Shown here one piece after another: positions 1 through 9,342 of a stretch of 64,000 nt of DNA (its first letter is position 1; each line of letters opens with the position of its first letter). The position numbers and the translations under genes are program-made. The DNA is from Shewanella chilikensis. Its GTDB lineage: Bacteria; Pseudomonadota; Gammaproteobacteria; Enterobacterales; Shewanellaceae. The notes under the pieces were generated by a model. It did no database searches, was not told the DNA's origin, and worked only from the letters and a program-made list of their open reading frames with translations. The stretch spans positions 1-64,000 of the forward strand of contig NZ_NIJM01000024.1 of NCBI RefSeq assembly GCF_002836945.1, given 5' to 3'.

Positions 1-1
1 T

Positions 2-169
2 ATGCTCGTAACTGCGCCCCGACAGTGCATCTTCACCACACAAAAATGCCCTTCTAACGCAACGGTTAATCACGTGGTAAAAGGGCGTACTTTCAACATC
101 TATCAACTGGCGACGGGCACTGGTCATAACCAACCTCGACTGAGCTTTGATGGGTATTTCAAAGCCTAG
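2..169 (+). CDS. possible C-terminal end of a gene entering from the left edge
   Basis: A reading frame is open from the left edge of the window and stops with TAG at 167-169, giving at most 56 residues. It ends ...LSFDGYFKA. I do not recognise a family. Third codon positions are not strongly GC-biased, unlike the confident genes nearby, so coding status is uncertain. It may be the tail of a longer gene whose body lies outside the window, or chance. The sequence from about 170 to 480 holds no gene I can support, only a small hairpin near 223-243. Confidence 0.2.
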   Translation: MLVTAPRQCIFTTQKCPSNATVNHVVKGRTFNIYQLATGTGHNQPRLSFDGYFKA

Positions 170-484
170 TCAAGGCTGGGCGAAACATCAAAAAGATATG
201 GCTGTCCTGTCTTTGTTCTAGACAGGGAGGCACGGCGAGATCCGATCCGGGTTTAAGCAGTCATGATATGGCGAATGAGTACCAACTGACTGCAACAATA
301 AAGACTTGAGCGAACACGCCGACCGACCCTGCCAATCTAATAATGGAAAAGTAAAAAAGATTGGTGATCAGGTGTCAGTTGTTCATTTTGGCGTGAGCTC
401 CAATAGGCGAGGATGGCGGAATTATAACCGCCTGAGACAACAAAAATCCAGCTTGTCCCCTTTGGGGGTTGAGAGCACGAGTCA

Positions 485-510
485 AAAAAGGATGCCGCAG
501 CATCCTTTTT
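485..510 (-). terminator. rho-independent terminator of tcyP
   Basis: An 11-bp stem (left arm 485-495, right arm 500-510) encloses a CGCA loop and is flanked by A and T runs. It lies 25 bases past the stop of the leftward tcyP gene. The A/T symmetry means it could also work rightward. Confidence 0.75.
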
Positions 511-534
511 CTCAAGCCGTTAGCCGGGGCTAAC

Positions 535-1902
535 TTATTGCTGCTCGGCCGTCTGGTTTTCCGTGGTTTGCTTCAATAGCCGACTGGTCATGGTACCGGC
601 GGTCATGGAGCCGGATACGTTCAAGGCGGTACGAGCCATATCAATCAGCGGCTCGATGGAGATCAGCAGCGCCACAATGGCCACCGGCAACCCCATGGCA
701 GGCAGGACGATCAGCGCCGCAAATGTTGCACCGCCACCGACACCGGCTATCCCGAAGGAGCTGATGGTCACTATGGCAATCAAGGACAGCATGAAATGCA
801 AGTCCAGTGGATCTATGCCCATGCTGGGCGCCACCATTACAGCCAACATGGCCGGATAGATACCGGCGCAACCGTTCTGGCCGATAGTGGCACCGAAAGA
901 GGCCGCCAGGTTGGCAATGGCAGGCGGCACATTCAGCTGAGTCACCTGAGCCTCGACATTCAATGGAATAGTCGCCGCCGAACTGCGCGACGAGAAGGCA
1001 AAGGTCAGCACGGGCCAAATTTTACGGAAGTAGTCCAGTGGGCTGACGCCCACCATGGCTACAAGCATGCCGTGAACAACAAACATCAGCAGGATGGCGA
1101 CGTAAGAGGCCAGAATAAAACCCAACAGGTTGAGCATATCGGCGCCGCTGGAAGAGGCGACCACCTTGGCCATCAGCGCGGCAATACCATAAGGAGTCAG
1201 CGCCATAATCATCTTCACCAGGCGCATAACAATCGCCTGCGCACCTTCAACAAAGGTCCGTATGGGGGATTCCAGTTGCTCTTTCTCATGCATCACCTTG
1301 CGGGCTGCTATCCCGAGGAGGATACCGAAAATCACCACGGCAATGATGGAAGTGGAACGGGCACCGGCCAGATCGGCAAAAGGATTTACCGGAATAAAGC
1401 TCAGCAGCATTTGCGGTACAGTCAGATCAGCAATCGAAGCCGCCTTGGTATCCAATACCGCCATTTGCGCCGTTTCCCGGCTACCGGCTATCAGCCCCTC
1501 GGCAGAAATCCCTGAGATGGACGTGACCAGAATACCTATCAAAGCCGCCACGGCTGTGGTCGCCATCAAAATAAATATGGTCAGGGAGGAGATCTTGCCG
1601 AGCGAGCCGCCCTTATCCAACTTGACCACTGCCGCGACCATGGACACCAACACCAAGGGCATGATCACCATCTTCAGCAAGGCCACATAGCCACCACCGA
1701 CTATGGCTATCCAACTGAGCGCCTCTGCTGTGACCTGGCTGTCCACGCCAAAGTAAGACTGCATCAGGAAGCCATAGGCACTGCCGAGGATTAAACCGAT
1801 CAGCACCAGACGGGATAATTTGTGCTCTTTTTGCTGTTGGTGAAACAGAATAAACAGAACGCCGAGAAATACCGCAATGGCTGCGATAACTGCAATAGAC
1901 AT
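535..1902 (-). CDS. tcyP: L-cystine:cation symporter (DAACS family), TcyP/YdjN-type
   Basis: Inner-membrane sodium- or proton-coupled symporter of the dicarboxylate/amino acid:cation symporter family. The 455 residues are close in length to E. coli TcyP (YdjN), and long blocks recalled from that protein recur: FAFSSRSSAATIPLNVEAQ, SFGATIGQNGCAGIYPAML and the C-terminal DMARTALNVSGSMTAGT. These SSRSS and NVSGS motifs are the re-entrant-loop and substrate/cation-site signatures of the family. Hydrophobic segments run throughout, with a first helix at residues 1-20. The start is ATG at 1902 with an AAGG ribosome-binding sequence. It is monocistronic with its own terminator. Cystine is the inferred substrate, by family resemblance only. 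Confidence 0.88.
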   Translation of the reverse strand: MSIAVIAAIAVFLGVLFILFHQQQKEHKLSRLVLIGLILGSAYGFLMQSYFGVDSQVTAEALSWIAIVGGGYVALLKMVIMPLVLVSMVAAVVKLDKGGSLGKISSLTIFILMATTAVAALIGILVTSISGISAEGLIAGSRETAQMAVLDTKAASIADLTVPQMLLSFIPVNPFADLAGARSTSIIAVVIFGILLGIAARKVMHEKEQLESPIRTFVEGAQAIVMRLVKMIMALTPYGIAALMAKVVASSSGADMLNLLGFILASYVAILLMFVVHGMLVAMVGVSPLDYFRKIWPVLTFAFSSRSSAATIPLNVEAQVTQLNVPPAIANLAASFGATIGQNGCAGIYPAMLAVMVAPSMGIDPLDLHFMLSLIAIVTISSFGIAGVGGGATFAALIVLPAMGLPVAIVALLISIEPLIDMARTALNVSGSMTAGTMTSRLLKQTTENQTAEQQ

Positions 1903-2205
1903 ATGGAACCTTATACGGGAAACGGTATATGAAGAGAGAATCTACCGCATAATAGGCGCTTGTTTAAGCACGACAAAATATTAAGTTATTATTCTTTATA
2001 GCCTCTAATTATAAATGGCCTGGCTTAACCCCATAAAAAACGGCCAAATTTCGCACGATACCGTACGAGCGCTAACAGAAAGTTACACAAAATAATCCCA
2101 TCAAACCGTTCCCGGATAAGCTTGTTTTCATCATCCGGGGATATACTCCCGAGGCAGCCTCTGCTGTTAAATATAATAACTATCTGTATCTAAAGGAGAC
2201 TTTCC

Positions 2206-4233
2206 GTGAAGAAGGTTGGAATTCTGTTGCTCTGCCTCTTGATGCCACTGGCATCGGCGTGGGCAGAGCCGGGCAAGCCCTTGTCGGTTGAGCTATTGTG
2301 GCAACTCAAGCGTATCGGCAGCCCGGTAGTATCGCCGGGCGGCGAGCATATCATCGCCCCCGTGACCGAGTATGATGTCAAGGCCGACAAAGGGTCGACC
2401 CAACTTTGGTACTTTGATACCGATGGCAAACATCAACGCCCACTAACTGCCGCCGGACTCAAGGTGAGCAACCCGGTATTTTCTCCCGATGGCAACACTC
2501 TGGCCTTTGTCAGCCAGCGTAATGAAGACGATGCCGGGCAGATCTATCTGCTGCCGATGAATGGCCCGGGTGAAGCGCAGCGGCTGACCGAAGTGCCTAC
2601 CGGCGTGTACGGCATCAAATGGGTAGGTAAACATCTCTATTTCATCAGCAACATCTTCCCCGGGCAGGACTGGAAGCAGATGCAAGAGCAGCTGAAAGCC
2701 GACAAGGACAACAAGACCTCGGCCAAGCAGTGGAATGCCCTGCCCTATGCCCAGTTCGATCACTGGCTGGATGAACGTCGTCAGGCGCATGTGTTCCGAA
2801 TTCCCGCCAAGGGCGGCGAGATAGAAGCCATTACTCAAACACTGGGCCATGAGCTGCCTCGTTCGAGTCAAAGCGCCGGCAGCTATGATGTGTCTGCCGA
2901 TGAGAAACTGATCGCCTTCAACGCCTACGGCTCCGACAACCAGGTCGATCCCAAGCTGGACATCTTCCTCGGCAAGATAGGCGCAGACAAGGCAGAAAAC
3001 CTGACACCGGACAACGAAGCGCCCGATAGCCGCCCAAGCTTCAGCCCCGACGGCAAGACGCTGGCCTTCACTCGCCAGAAGATACCGGGTTTCTATGCCG
3101 ACACCTCCAGGCTGATGCTGCTGGATATCCACAGCCGTAAGCTCAAGACCCTGACCGCCAATTGGGACAGATCTGTGTCTCAGTTCAGTTGGACGCCGGA
3201 TGGCAAAGGCTTCTACGCCGCCATTGATGATGCCGCCACCAGCCGTATCTATCATATCGATGCCAAGAGCGGCAAAGTGAAGGCGATCACCAAGGACACC
3301 AACTATGGTCAGCCGCAGATAGGCAAGAAAGGCACCCTGATTGCCCTCAACGACAGCTTCCTTTATCCGGCGCGACTGCTGGCGATCAATCCCAAGAACG
3401 GCAAGGGCCAAAGGCTGGAGCAGTTCAATGACGAACTGCTCAAGAATGTGGATCTGGGCAGCTATGAATCTGTGACCTACAAGGGTTACAACAACCAGGA
3501 TATCCAGATGTGGGTGCACTACCCACCGGGTTTCGATCGCAGCAAGAAGTACCCGCTGTTTATGCTGGTACACGGCGGTCCACACAACGCCATCAGCGAT
3601 GGTTTCCACTATCGCTGGAACGCCCAGACCTTTGCCTCCTGGGGTTATGTCACCGCCTGGCCCAATTTCCACGGTTCCAGCGGCTTCGGCCAGGACTTTG
3701 CCGATGCCATCAACCCGGACTGGAAAAACAAGTCTCTGGATGATGTCCTCAAGGCAGCCGACTGGTTTGAACAAAAGAGCTGGATCGACAGCGATCGCAT
3801 GGTGGCCGGTGGTGCCAGCTACGGCGGCTATCTGACCTCCATCATCCTCGGGCAGAAACATCCGTTCAAGGCGCTGCTGATCCATGCCGCCGTGTACGAC
3901 ATGTACTCCCAGATGGCTTCCGACTTCGCCGTGCACAGCACCCGCTTCGGCCATTACTGGGAAAACCCGGAAATCTACCAGTCGATTTCGCCCCATTACT
4001 TTGCCGCAGGTTTCAATACCCCGACGCTGGTGAGCCACGGTCAGCTGGACTACCGGGTGCCCGTGGGACAAGGTTTTGAGCTGTTCCGCACCCTGCAAAG
4101 CCGTGGAGTGGAATCGCGGATGATCTATTTCCCCGATGAGAACCACTGGATCATGAAGCCCAACAACTCCATCTATTGGTATAACCAGGTCAAAGACTGG
4201 ATGACCCATTATGCCGAGCCGGGCCCACGTTAA
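2206..4233 (+). CDS. secreted S9 (prolyl oligopeptidase family) serine peptidase
   Basis: Exported acylaminoacyl-/dipeptidyl-peptidase-type enzyme of 675 residues. It starts at GTG 2206 after a strong AAAGGAG site. Residues 1-20 form a signal peptide ending ASAWA. Residues about 25-410 contain WD40/TolB-like beta-propeller repeats (repeated FSPDGNTLAF and FSPDGKTLAF). The C-terminal third is an alpha/beta-hydrolase peptidase domain: HGGPH oxyanion region, nucleophile Ser538 in GGASYGGY, Asp615 in LDYRVP and His647 in ENHWI complete a triad. It probably trims peptides in the periplasm. It is a single gene followed by a terminator. Exact substrate preference cannot be read from the sequence. 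Confidence 0.9.
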   Translation: MKKVGILLLCLLMPLASAWAEPGKPLSVELLWQLKRIGSPVVSPGGEHIIAPVTEYDVKADKGSTQLWYFDTDGKHQRPLTAAGLKVSNPVFSPDGNTLAFVSQRNEDDAGQIYLLPMNGPGEAQRLTEVPTGVYGIKWVGKHLYFISNIFPGQDWKQMQEQLKADKDNKTSAKQWNALPYAQFDHWLDERRQAHVFRIPAKGGEIEAITQTLGHELPRSSQSAGSYDVSADEKLIAFNAYGSDNQVDPKLDIFLGKIGADKAENLTPDNEAPDSRPSFSPDGKTLAFTRQKIPGFYADTSRLMLLDIHSRKLKTLTANWDRSVSQFSWTPDGKGFYAAIDDAATSRIYHIDAKSGKVKAITKDTNYGQPQIGKKGTLIALNDSFLYPARLLAINPKNGKGQRLEQFNDELLKNVDLGSYESVTYKGYNNQDIQMWVHYPPGFDRSKKYPLFMLVHGGPHNAISDGFHYRWNAQTFASWGYVTAWPNFHGSSGFGQDFADAINPDWKNKSLDDVLKAADWFEQKSWIDSDRMVAGGASYGGYLTSIILGQKHPFKALLIHAAVYDMYSQMASDFAVHSTRFGHYWENPEIYQSISPHYFAAGFNTPTLVSHGQLDYRVPVGQGFELFRTLQSRGVESRMIYFPDENHWIMKPNNSIYWYNQVKDWMTHYAEPGPR

Positions 4234-4259
4234 GCGCCGATAATCGGCATCCAAGCAAG

Positions 4260-4284
4260 AAGGCGACTCAGGGTCGCCTTCTTT
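4260..4284 (+). terminator. terminator after the S9 peptidase gene
   Basis: An 8-bp stem (4260-4267 with 4273-4280) is followed by CTTTC. It sits between the S9 gene and the convergent LysE-family gene and may serve both. Confidence 0.7.
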
Positions 4285-4310
4285 CATATTAATGCCACGA
4301 AAAGCGAACA

Positions 4311-4895
4311 TCAGAGCATGGGTACTATGGATGCCAGCAAGAGACCGCCCATCAACAAGTTAAAACCACGGGCGTAGTTGGGCGCCGTCAGCCAGCGACT
4401 CAACTGTTTGCCGATAAGGGTCCAGATACTGACAGACGGGACATTGACCAAGGCAAATATTACAGAGATCAGCAACAACTGCTGCCAACTGGCACTCGGG
4501 TTGTAAAGACTCACCGCCGCCAGCGCCATGGACCATCCCTTGGGATTGAACCACTGAAACAATGCCGCTTGAATGAAGGTCATGCTGCGATAACCTTCAT
4601 TGGTATTTCCCGGACGACTCAAGGCGATTTTCAGCGCCAGATACACCATGTAGGCAATACATAGCAAACTCAGTAACTGGTGCAACCAAGGATAGGCCTG
4701 AAACAAGCCGGTCACGCCGATACCCACCAACAACAGCATCAGGCTGAACCCCAGTACTATCCCCAGCATATGCGGTAAGGTGCGAACAAACCCCACATTG
4801 GCACCTGAAGTCATCAACATGATGTTGTTGGGCCCTGGGGTCACGGTTGAAACAAAGGCAAACATCACCAAAGGCCATAGCAGATTAGGCTCCAT
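4311..4895 (-). CDS. LysE/RhtB-family amino-acid exporter
   Basis: Inner-membrane efflux protein of 194 residues with about six hydrophobic segments. The N-terminal TPGPNNIMLM motif is the hallmark of the LysE/RhtB superfamily, and the general pattern resembles the cysteine/O-acetylserine exporter EamB. I chose ATG 4895 over the in-frame ATG 4928 because an AGGAG site precedes it at the right spacing and it begins as family members do (MEPNLLWP). It is divergent from an Lrp/AsnC-type regulator 108 bases away, the usual arrangement of an exporter with its amino-acid-responsive regulator. The substrate is not determinable here. Confidence 0.85.
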   Translation of the reverse strand: MEPNLLWPLVMFAFVSTVTPGPNNIMLMTSGANVGFVRTLPHMLGIVLGFSLMLLLVGIGVTGLFQAYPWLHQLLSLLCIAYMVYLALKIALSRPGNTNEGYRSMTFIQAALFQWFNPKGWSMALAAVSLYNPSASWQQLLLISVIFALVNVPSVSIWTLIGKQLSRWLTAPNYARGFNLLMGGLLLASIVPML

Positions 4896-5003
4896 TCTTG
4901 CTTTACTCCTGAAATAAGCAGTCAGCAAATACTAGATGGATTGGTACGCAATTTTGTGCTTATATTTGCTCTTAAAGCGGAAAGTAAGCAATAAAACATC
5001 ACC

Positions 5004-5447
5004 ATGGATAGATTTGACGAAAGAATATTGCAAGAGCTACAGAGTGATGGCCGGATCTCCAATGTCGAGCTGGCCGAGCGGGTGGGATTATCTCCCTCTG
5101 CCACCCTGAGACGGGTACAGGAACTGGAGCGAAAAAAGCTGATCACGGGCTACCGGGCCGTATTGGACAAGAGCCAGCTGAACATAGGTTTTATTGCTTA
5201 CGTCGCCATAGGCCTCAACAGTCACAGTAAACAATCCCAGTTAGGCTTTGAAGAGCATATCCGCTACGCCAGGGAAGTAGTAGAGTGCCACAATATCACA
5301 GGCGCCAACGAATACTTGTTGCGGGTCGAGACCAAAGATCTCAGCAGCTATAAACGTTTTCATGCCGAAGTCCTCGGGGAATATCCTCAAGTCAAATCCA
5401 TTACCACCATGGTGGTAATGGATTCACCGAAAGATCAACGTCAATAA
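5004..5447 (+). CDS. Lrp/AsnC-family transcriptional regulator
   Basis: DNA-binding regulator of 147 residues. Residues 1-60 form the winged helix-turn-helix (FDERILQELQSDGRISNVELAERVGLS...), and residues about 65-145 are the RAM/AsnC ligand-binding and oligomerisation domain. The length is typical of the family. It is transcribed away from the LysE-family exporter, so it probably senses an amino acid and controls that exporter and itself; this is an inference from context. The AT-rich 4896-5003 spacer would contain its operator. Confidence 0.9.
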   Translation: MDRFDERILQELQSDGRISNVELAERVGLSPSATLRRVQELERKKLITGYRAVLDKSQLNIGFIAYVAIGLNSHSKQSQLGFEEHIRYAREVVECHNITGANEYLLRVETKDLSSYKRFHAEVLGEYPQVKSITTMVVMDSPKDQRQ

Positions 5448-5565
5448 TTATCTGCGATAAACCGCATAACAAGCGGTATTGCTGGCGACACTTTTTATCC
5501 TTGGGTACCATTGAACAATAAAGAAGCGCCTGGACATGCCGGCGCCAGGGAAAATGGATACTTGA

Positions 5566-7317
5566 ATGGAATTGAGATACGCGTTGCTGTGCCTGTTTTT
5601 GCTGCTAACCAGCCTAAAACCATTTGCATTAGAGCAGGTTAAACTTCCCGTTATTAATATAGAACAAAGCAGCGTCGCGCTTGATGAATTCAAAATCGGC
5701 TATTTCATTGATGACAGCCAAAACCTTGGCTTTGAGCAGGCACGCCAGAAGCCTTTCGGCGTAACCGATAATGTCACCACCTTGGGTACCAATGCCAGGG
5801 TCACCTGGTTCAAGCTGATACTGCACAATAGGCTCTCACAGGCAAAGCCACTGTTTTTACACCTGCCCCATGCTTACCATGTGCAGCAAATCGACATCTA
5901 TGAGGAAAGCGGCCAACAACTGCAGCGACACGAGCAGTTGGACCTCGAACAGGCCGCCAACAACCCGCTCATGTATCGGGGTACAGTCGTCTACCCATTG
6001 AAGCTGGCGCCAGATCAGATAACAACCCTGTATATTCGTAGCCACGCCTACTCCCATCAATGGTTTGCCATGACACTGATGGATGGAGAAAATTCGCGGC
6101 GGGCCCTGGTGAGCACTCACTATGATATTGCACTTATGGTGGGCATGTTGCTGGCACTGGTGTTCTACAACTGCCTGCTGTATTTCGCCACCAGTAAGAA
6201 AGAGAACATCTACTATTCGCTGTATCTGATCTCGGGTCTGGTGTGGATAGCCCTGTCCTATGGTCTAGTTGCCAGCGTGTTCAACGCCTACGGCTCGAGC
6301 GTCTTCATGCTCAATCTGTCGCTGCTCACCATGCCGATTTTCCTGCTGCTGTTTATGACGGCTATTTTCGAGACCAGAAAGTTCTACCCCACAGAGCACA
6401 AGGCGCTACAGCTGATGCTGTTACTGCTGCTAGCGACCTTGTTCTGGGGCTTATTTGATATCTCAGCAGCACTCAAACCCGCCAGTAGCCTGGCAGCACT
6501 CATGATGTTGGTGACCTTCTCTGTGAGTATCTCCCTATATCGCAAGGGCAATCCACTGGTGAAGTACTTTCTGGTAGGCCACAGTTTTTTTGTTATCTTT
6601 AATGGCATAGCCGTGCTCTTCTACAAGGGATTGATCTCTCCGAGCTATCTCAGCAGCCACGGAGTCGGCATAGGCATTATGCTGGAAGCCCTGACCCTGG
6701 CGTTTATCATCTCCTACAGGATCAAAATCCTTGAGGATATCCGCGCCTCGCAGGAAGAGCTCAAGCGCCAGGCGGCCACAGACCCTCTGACCAAACTCTA
6801 TAACCGGCGCTATTTCTATTCTGAGGCCGACTATCAACTTAAGCTGGCCGGCCGCAATGGCGAGGCTATCTCTGTGCTTATTCTGGATATAGACAGTTTC
6901 AAGCAGATCAACGATAACTTTGGTCACCACTTGGGCGACAGGGTGATAGTCGCCCTGGCCAAATTATTGAAGCAACACTGCCAAGGAGCCGAGATGGCGG
7001 CCCGCTTCGGCGGTGAAGAGTTCGTGATCTTGCTGCCGGGAGCCCCACTAAACCAAGCCTTGCAGCGAGCCGAGCAGCTGCGCCTCAATGTCGAAGCGAT
7101 GCAGCTAACCGCCGACACGGGAGACAAGATAAGTTGCACCATAAGCTTGGGCATCGCCGAGGTTGAAATTGCAACAGAATCGATAGAAGCGGCCGTAAAA
7201 CGAGCCGACCACGCACTTTATCAAGCCAAAAACAGTGGCCGCAATCGGGTCGTCGCCAATTCAAGCGCTGGCGACCAAGGGGTAAATACCGACATTGAAA
7301 TCAATCCAGGTCTTTAA
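5566..7317 (+). CDS. membrane diguanylate cyclase with 7TMR-DISM sensor
   Basis: Probable c-di-GMP synthase of 583 residues. Residues 1-22 are a signal sequence, about 30-170 form a periplasmic 7TMR-DISM extracellular domain, and about 185-385 hold seven predicted membrane segments. A GGDEF domain runs from about 400 to 565 with the active-site GGEEF at 482-486; the pattern is that of a catalytically competent cyclase. The [12 protein letters not shown] motif that begins the domain is intact. The 3' end overlaps the convergent mtgA gene by 17 bases. The ligand of the periplasmic domain is unknown. Confidence 0.9.
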   Translation: MELRYALLCLFLLLTSLKPFALEQVKLPVINIEQSSVALDEFKIGYFIDDSQNLGFEQARQKPFGVTDNVTTLGTNARVTWFKLILHNRLSQAKPLFLHLPHAYHVQQIDIYEESGQQLQRHEQLDLEQAANNPLMYRGTVVYPLKLAPDQITTLYIRSHAYSHQWFAMTLMDGENSRRALVSTHYDIALMVGMLLALVFYNCLLYFATSKKENIYYSLYLISGLVWIALSYGLVASVFNAYGSSVFMLNLSLLTMPIFLLLFMTAIFETRKFYPTEHKALQLMLLLLLATLFWGLFDISAALKPASSLAALMMLVTFSVSISLYRKGNPLVKYFLVGHSFFVIFNGIAVLFYKGLISPSYLSSHGVGIGIMLEALTLAFIISYRIKILEDIRASQEELKRQAATDPLTKLYNRRYFYSEADYQLKLAGRNGEAISVLILDIDSFKQINDNFGHHLGDRVIVALAKLLKQHCQGAEMAARFGGEEFVILLPGAPLNQALQRAEQLRLNVEAMQLTADTGDKISCTISLGIAEVEIATESIEAAVKRADHALYQAKNSGRNRVVANSSAGDQGVNTDIEINPGL

Positions 7318-8017
7318 GTGTTTGCCGCCCCAATTGCCGCATCTGCTGCTGGATCCAGTCGGCGCGGCGGTTCATGTAAGCACTCGGTGGATCGATTTGA
7401 TATTGCCAGGGATTAGGCAACAAGGCGGCGAGCAAGGCGGCCTCGCGGGACGACAACTGAGCGGCGCTCTTATGAAAGTAGTGCTGCGCCGCCGCTTCGA
7501 CGCCGTAGATCCCCGGGCCGAATTCGACAATATTCAGGTACAACTCAAGGATCCTGGGCTTATCCAACACCAGCTCCAGAAGCAGAGTGAACCAGGCTTC
7601 AGCTCCCTTGCGAATAAAGCTGCGCGAAGACCACATAAACAGGTTCTTGGCGGTTTGCTGGCTCAAGGTGCTGGCGCCCCTGAGACGCTCCCCCTGAAGT
7701 TTTTCCTCTATGGCATTCTGAATCGCCTTGAGATCAAAACCGGAATGAAGGGCAAAACGCTGATCTTCACTGGCGATCACCGCCAGTTGCATATTGGCAG
7801 ATATCTGAGTCAGCGGCTGCCACTGATGCTGCACCTGGCGCTGTACCTGTGTTACCGGCGCCGGTGGAAACCAATAGCGTTCAATACGCCAGCTCCACAG
7901 CGGTGGGTTAACAAACTTAAGCGCTATCACCATCAGCAGAGACAGTACCATCAGCCCCAACAACAGTTTTATCAGCCAGCCTGTCAGTCGCCTAAACCAT
8001 CCCTTTTTCGCGGCCAA
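7301..8017 (-). CDS. mtgA: monofunctional peptidoglycan glycosyltransferase
   Basis: Polymerises lipid II into glycan strands at the outer face of the inner membrane. The GT51 domain is evident: [14 protein letters not shown] carries the catalytic glutamate, followed by [14 protein letters not shown] and [16 protein letters not shown]. One membrane helix (about residues 9-30) precedes it. There is no ATG at the proper place; the frame could open at 8161, but TTG at 8017 lies 6-7 bases after AGGAG and gives 238 residues, the usual MtgA length. The 3' end overlaps the facing diguanylate cyclase gene by 17 bases. Confidence 0.9.
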   Translation of the reverse strand: MAAKKGWFRRLTGWLIKLLLGLMVLSLLMVIALKFVNPPLWSWRIERYWFPPAPVTQVQRQVQHQWQPLTQISANMQLAVIASEDQRFALHSGFDLKAIQNAIEEKLQGERLRGASTLSQQTAKNLFMWSSRSFIRKGAEAWFTLLLELVLDKPRILELYLNIVEFGPGIYGVEAAAQHYFHKSAAQLSSREAALLAALLPNPWQYQIDPPSAYMNRRADWIQQQMRQLGRQTLKDLD

Positions 8018-8204
8018 ATTCGCTCCTGATAAATAAGCCCACCTGAACTTGAGTGCACCTGAAACTGAGTGAGCCAGGAAACCCTCTGTGAATAATAATT
8101 GAGTATTTTGCCAGGTGCGAACCCGGCCCGGAATGACAATCTGTAAGCTTATCCGGAGCACCCGGGAGACTCAGCGGCACTTTTCTTAGCCCGTTAGTCA
8201 GCGC

Positions 8205-8876
8205 TCATTGGTCAGGGCCAAAGCGGCCGCGCTCAAGAAAGCCCTGTACTGCCGCCAGCGTATCCTGATGCCAATGTATGGCCTTATGGCACAGGGGCAA
8301 CACCATCCAATCACTGGCATCATCACAACGGGTGGACGCCAGGGGTACCCGGCCATCGGACTCGCCGTCAATCAAGGCGCCCAAGGGATCTTGAGTCCCA
8401 CTGCCGGCGATGATCCCAAGATGAGCCTGACTATCCTCGCGCCAACTTGCCCAGCGCTGCCCCGGCAGCAGAGATTGCAGCGGCTGAAATAGCCGGGAAT
8501 ATCCCGGAAGCTTATCGGCCAGGCTCGCCAGCGGTGAACCATCATGGGGCGTGGCAATAAACACACTGTGGCCCAAATTGTCGGGCGGCTGCTCTGCCAG
8601 CAGTTGCCGAACAATTAAGCCTCCCATACTGTGCGCCACAAAGTGCACCCTGGGATACTGCTGCCATTTCTGCTCATCCAGCGCCTGGCGTAAGGTCACT
8701 ACCGCTTGTTGCAGTGAGCCGAAACGGGTGGGCAATCTGGGGCACAGGATACTGTATTGCCGAGCCAAGCCTTGGGCCAGAAAGCCCATGTCACGCTCAT
8801 CTTTATTGAAGCCATGCACCAGCACCACCAGGGCTTTGCTGTTATCCAGCCTCAAATTAGCTGACTCTTGAGCCAT
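8205..8876 (-). CDS. alpha/beta-hydrolase (lipase-like)
   Basis: Cytoplasmic hydrolase of 223 residues if started at ATG 8876. Motifs are VLVHGF (oxyanion region), the nucleophile elbow AHSMGG, ATPHDGSPL typical of PGAP1/lipase-like members, and a C-terminal His in CHKAIHWH. No signal peptide is seen with this start. The frame continues upstream to 9086, but that stretch overlaps trxC and looks non-coding. The gene starts inside the last 25 bases of trxC, so the two are probably translationally coupled; no strong ribosome-binding site is seen. The substrate is unknown. Confidence 0.75.
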   Translation of the reverse strand: MAQESANLRLDNSKALVVLVHGFNKDERDMGFLAQGLARQYSILCPRLPTRFGSLQQAVVTLRQALDEQKWQQYPRVHFVAHSMGGLIVRQLLAEQPPDNLGHSVFIATPHDGSPLASLADKLPGYSRLFQPLQSLLPGQRWASWREDSQAHLGIIAGSGTQDPLGALIDGESDGRVPLASTRCDDASDWMVLPLCHKAIHWHQDTLAAVQGFLERGRFGPDQ

Positions 8877-9277
8877 TGCTGGAATGCCTGTTTGGGCATG
8901 GCACCGGCCTGCTGGGCTATCACTCGGCCATTTTTGAACAGCATTATGGTCGGAATGGAGCGGATCCCATACTGGGCCGCCAGCGCTTGCTGAGCTTCGG
9001 TATCCAGCTTGCCGAAACGAAACTCCGGCTCCAGTTCGGCAGCGCTCTGCTCGAATATAGGAGCAAACTGTTTGCAAGGGCCGCACCAGCCGGCCCAGAA
9101 ATCCACCACCAACGGCAGCTCTGACTTATGGGCATGGTTGGCAAAGTTGGCATCAGTCAGTTCTACTGGAAGGCCTAGAAACAAAGGCTGCTTGCAGTGG
9201 CCGCACTTAGGGCCTTGAGACAGCCGTTCTTCCGGCACCCGGTTCATTCCAGCGCATTGGGGACACGCAATCAACAT
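8852..9277 (-). CDS. trxC: thioredoxin 2 (TrxC)
   Basis: Cytoplasmic disulfide reductase of 141 residues. The N-terminal zinc-binding module has the CPQC and CGHC pairs, which distinguish TrxC from TrxA, and the thioredoxin fold follows with active site WCGPC and the cis-proline motif SIPT. Length matches the family. It is followed, with a 25-base overlap, by an alpha/beta-hydrolase gene. TrxC is commonly linked to oxidative stress, but I see no obvious OxyR site upstream. Confidence 0.93.
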   Translation of the reverse strand: MLIACPQCAGMNRVPEERLSQGPKCGHCKQPLFLGLPVELTDANFANHAHKSELPLVVDFWAGWCGPCKQFAPIFEQSAAELEPEFRFGKLDTEAQQALAAQYGIRSIPTIMLFKNGRVIAQQAGAMPKQAFQQWLKSQLI

Positions 9278-9342
9278 AGGACTCTCCTCTCAAGCGGCAT
9301 TATCGCCGCACACTGTGAAATAGGGGACGGCGTTAAACCGAC

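Noticed and set aside
306-533. A 75-codon rightward frame near the left edge
   Set aside because: It runs through the tcyP terminator hairpin (485-510), has no clear ribosome-binding site and no recognisable product.
2443-4311. A 622-codon leftward frame opposite the S9 peptidase gene
   Set aside because: It lies antisense to a well-supported gene; its composition reflects high third-position GC of the other strand and it has no domain I can name.
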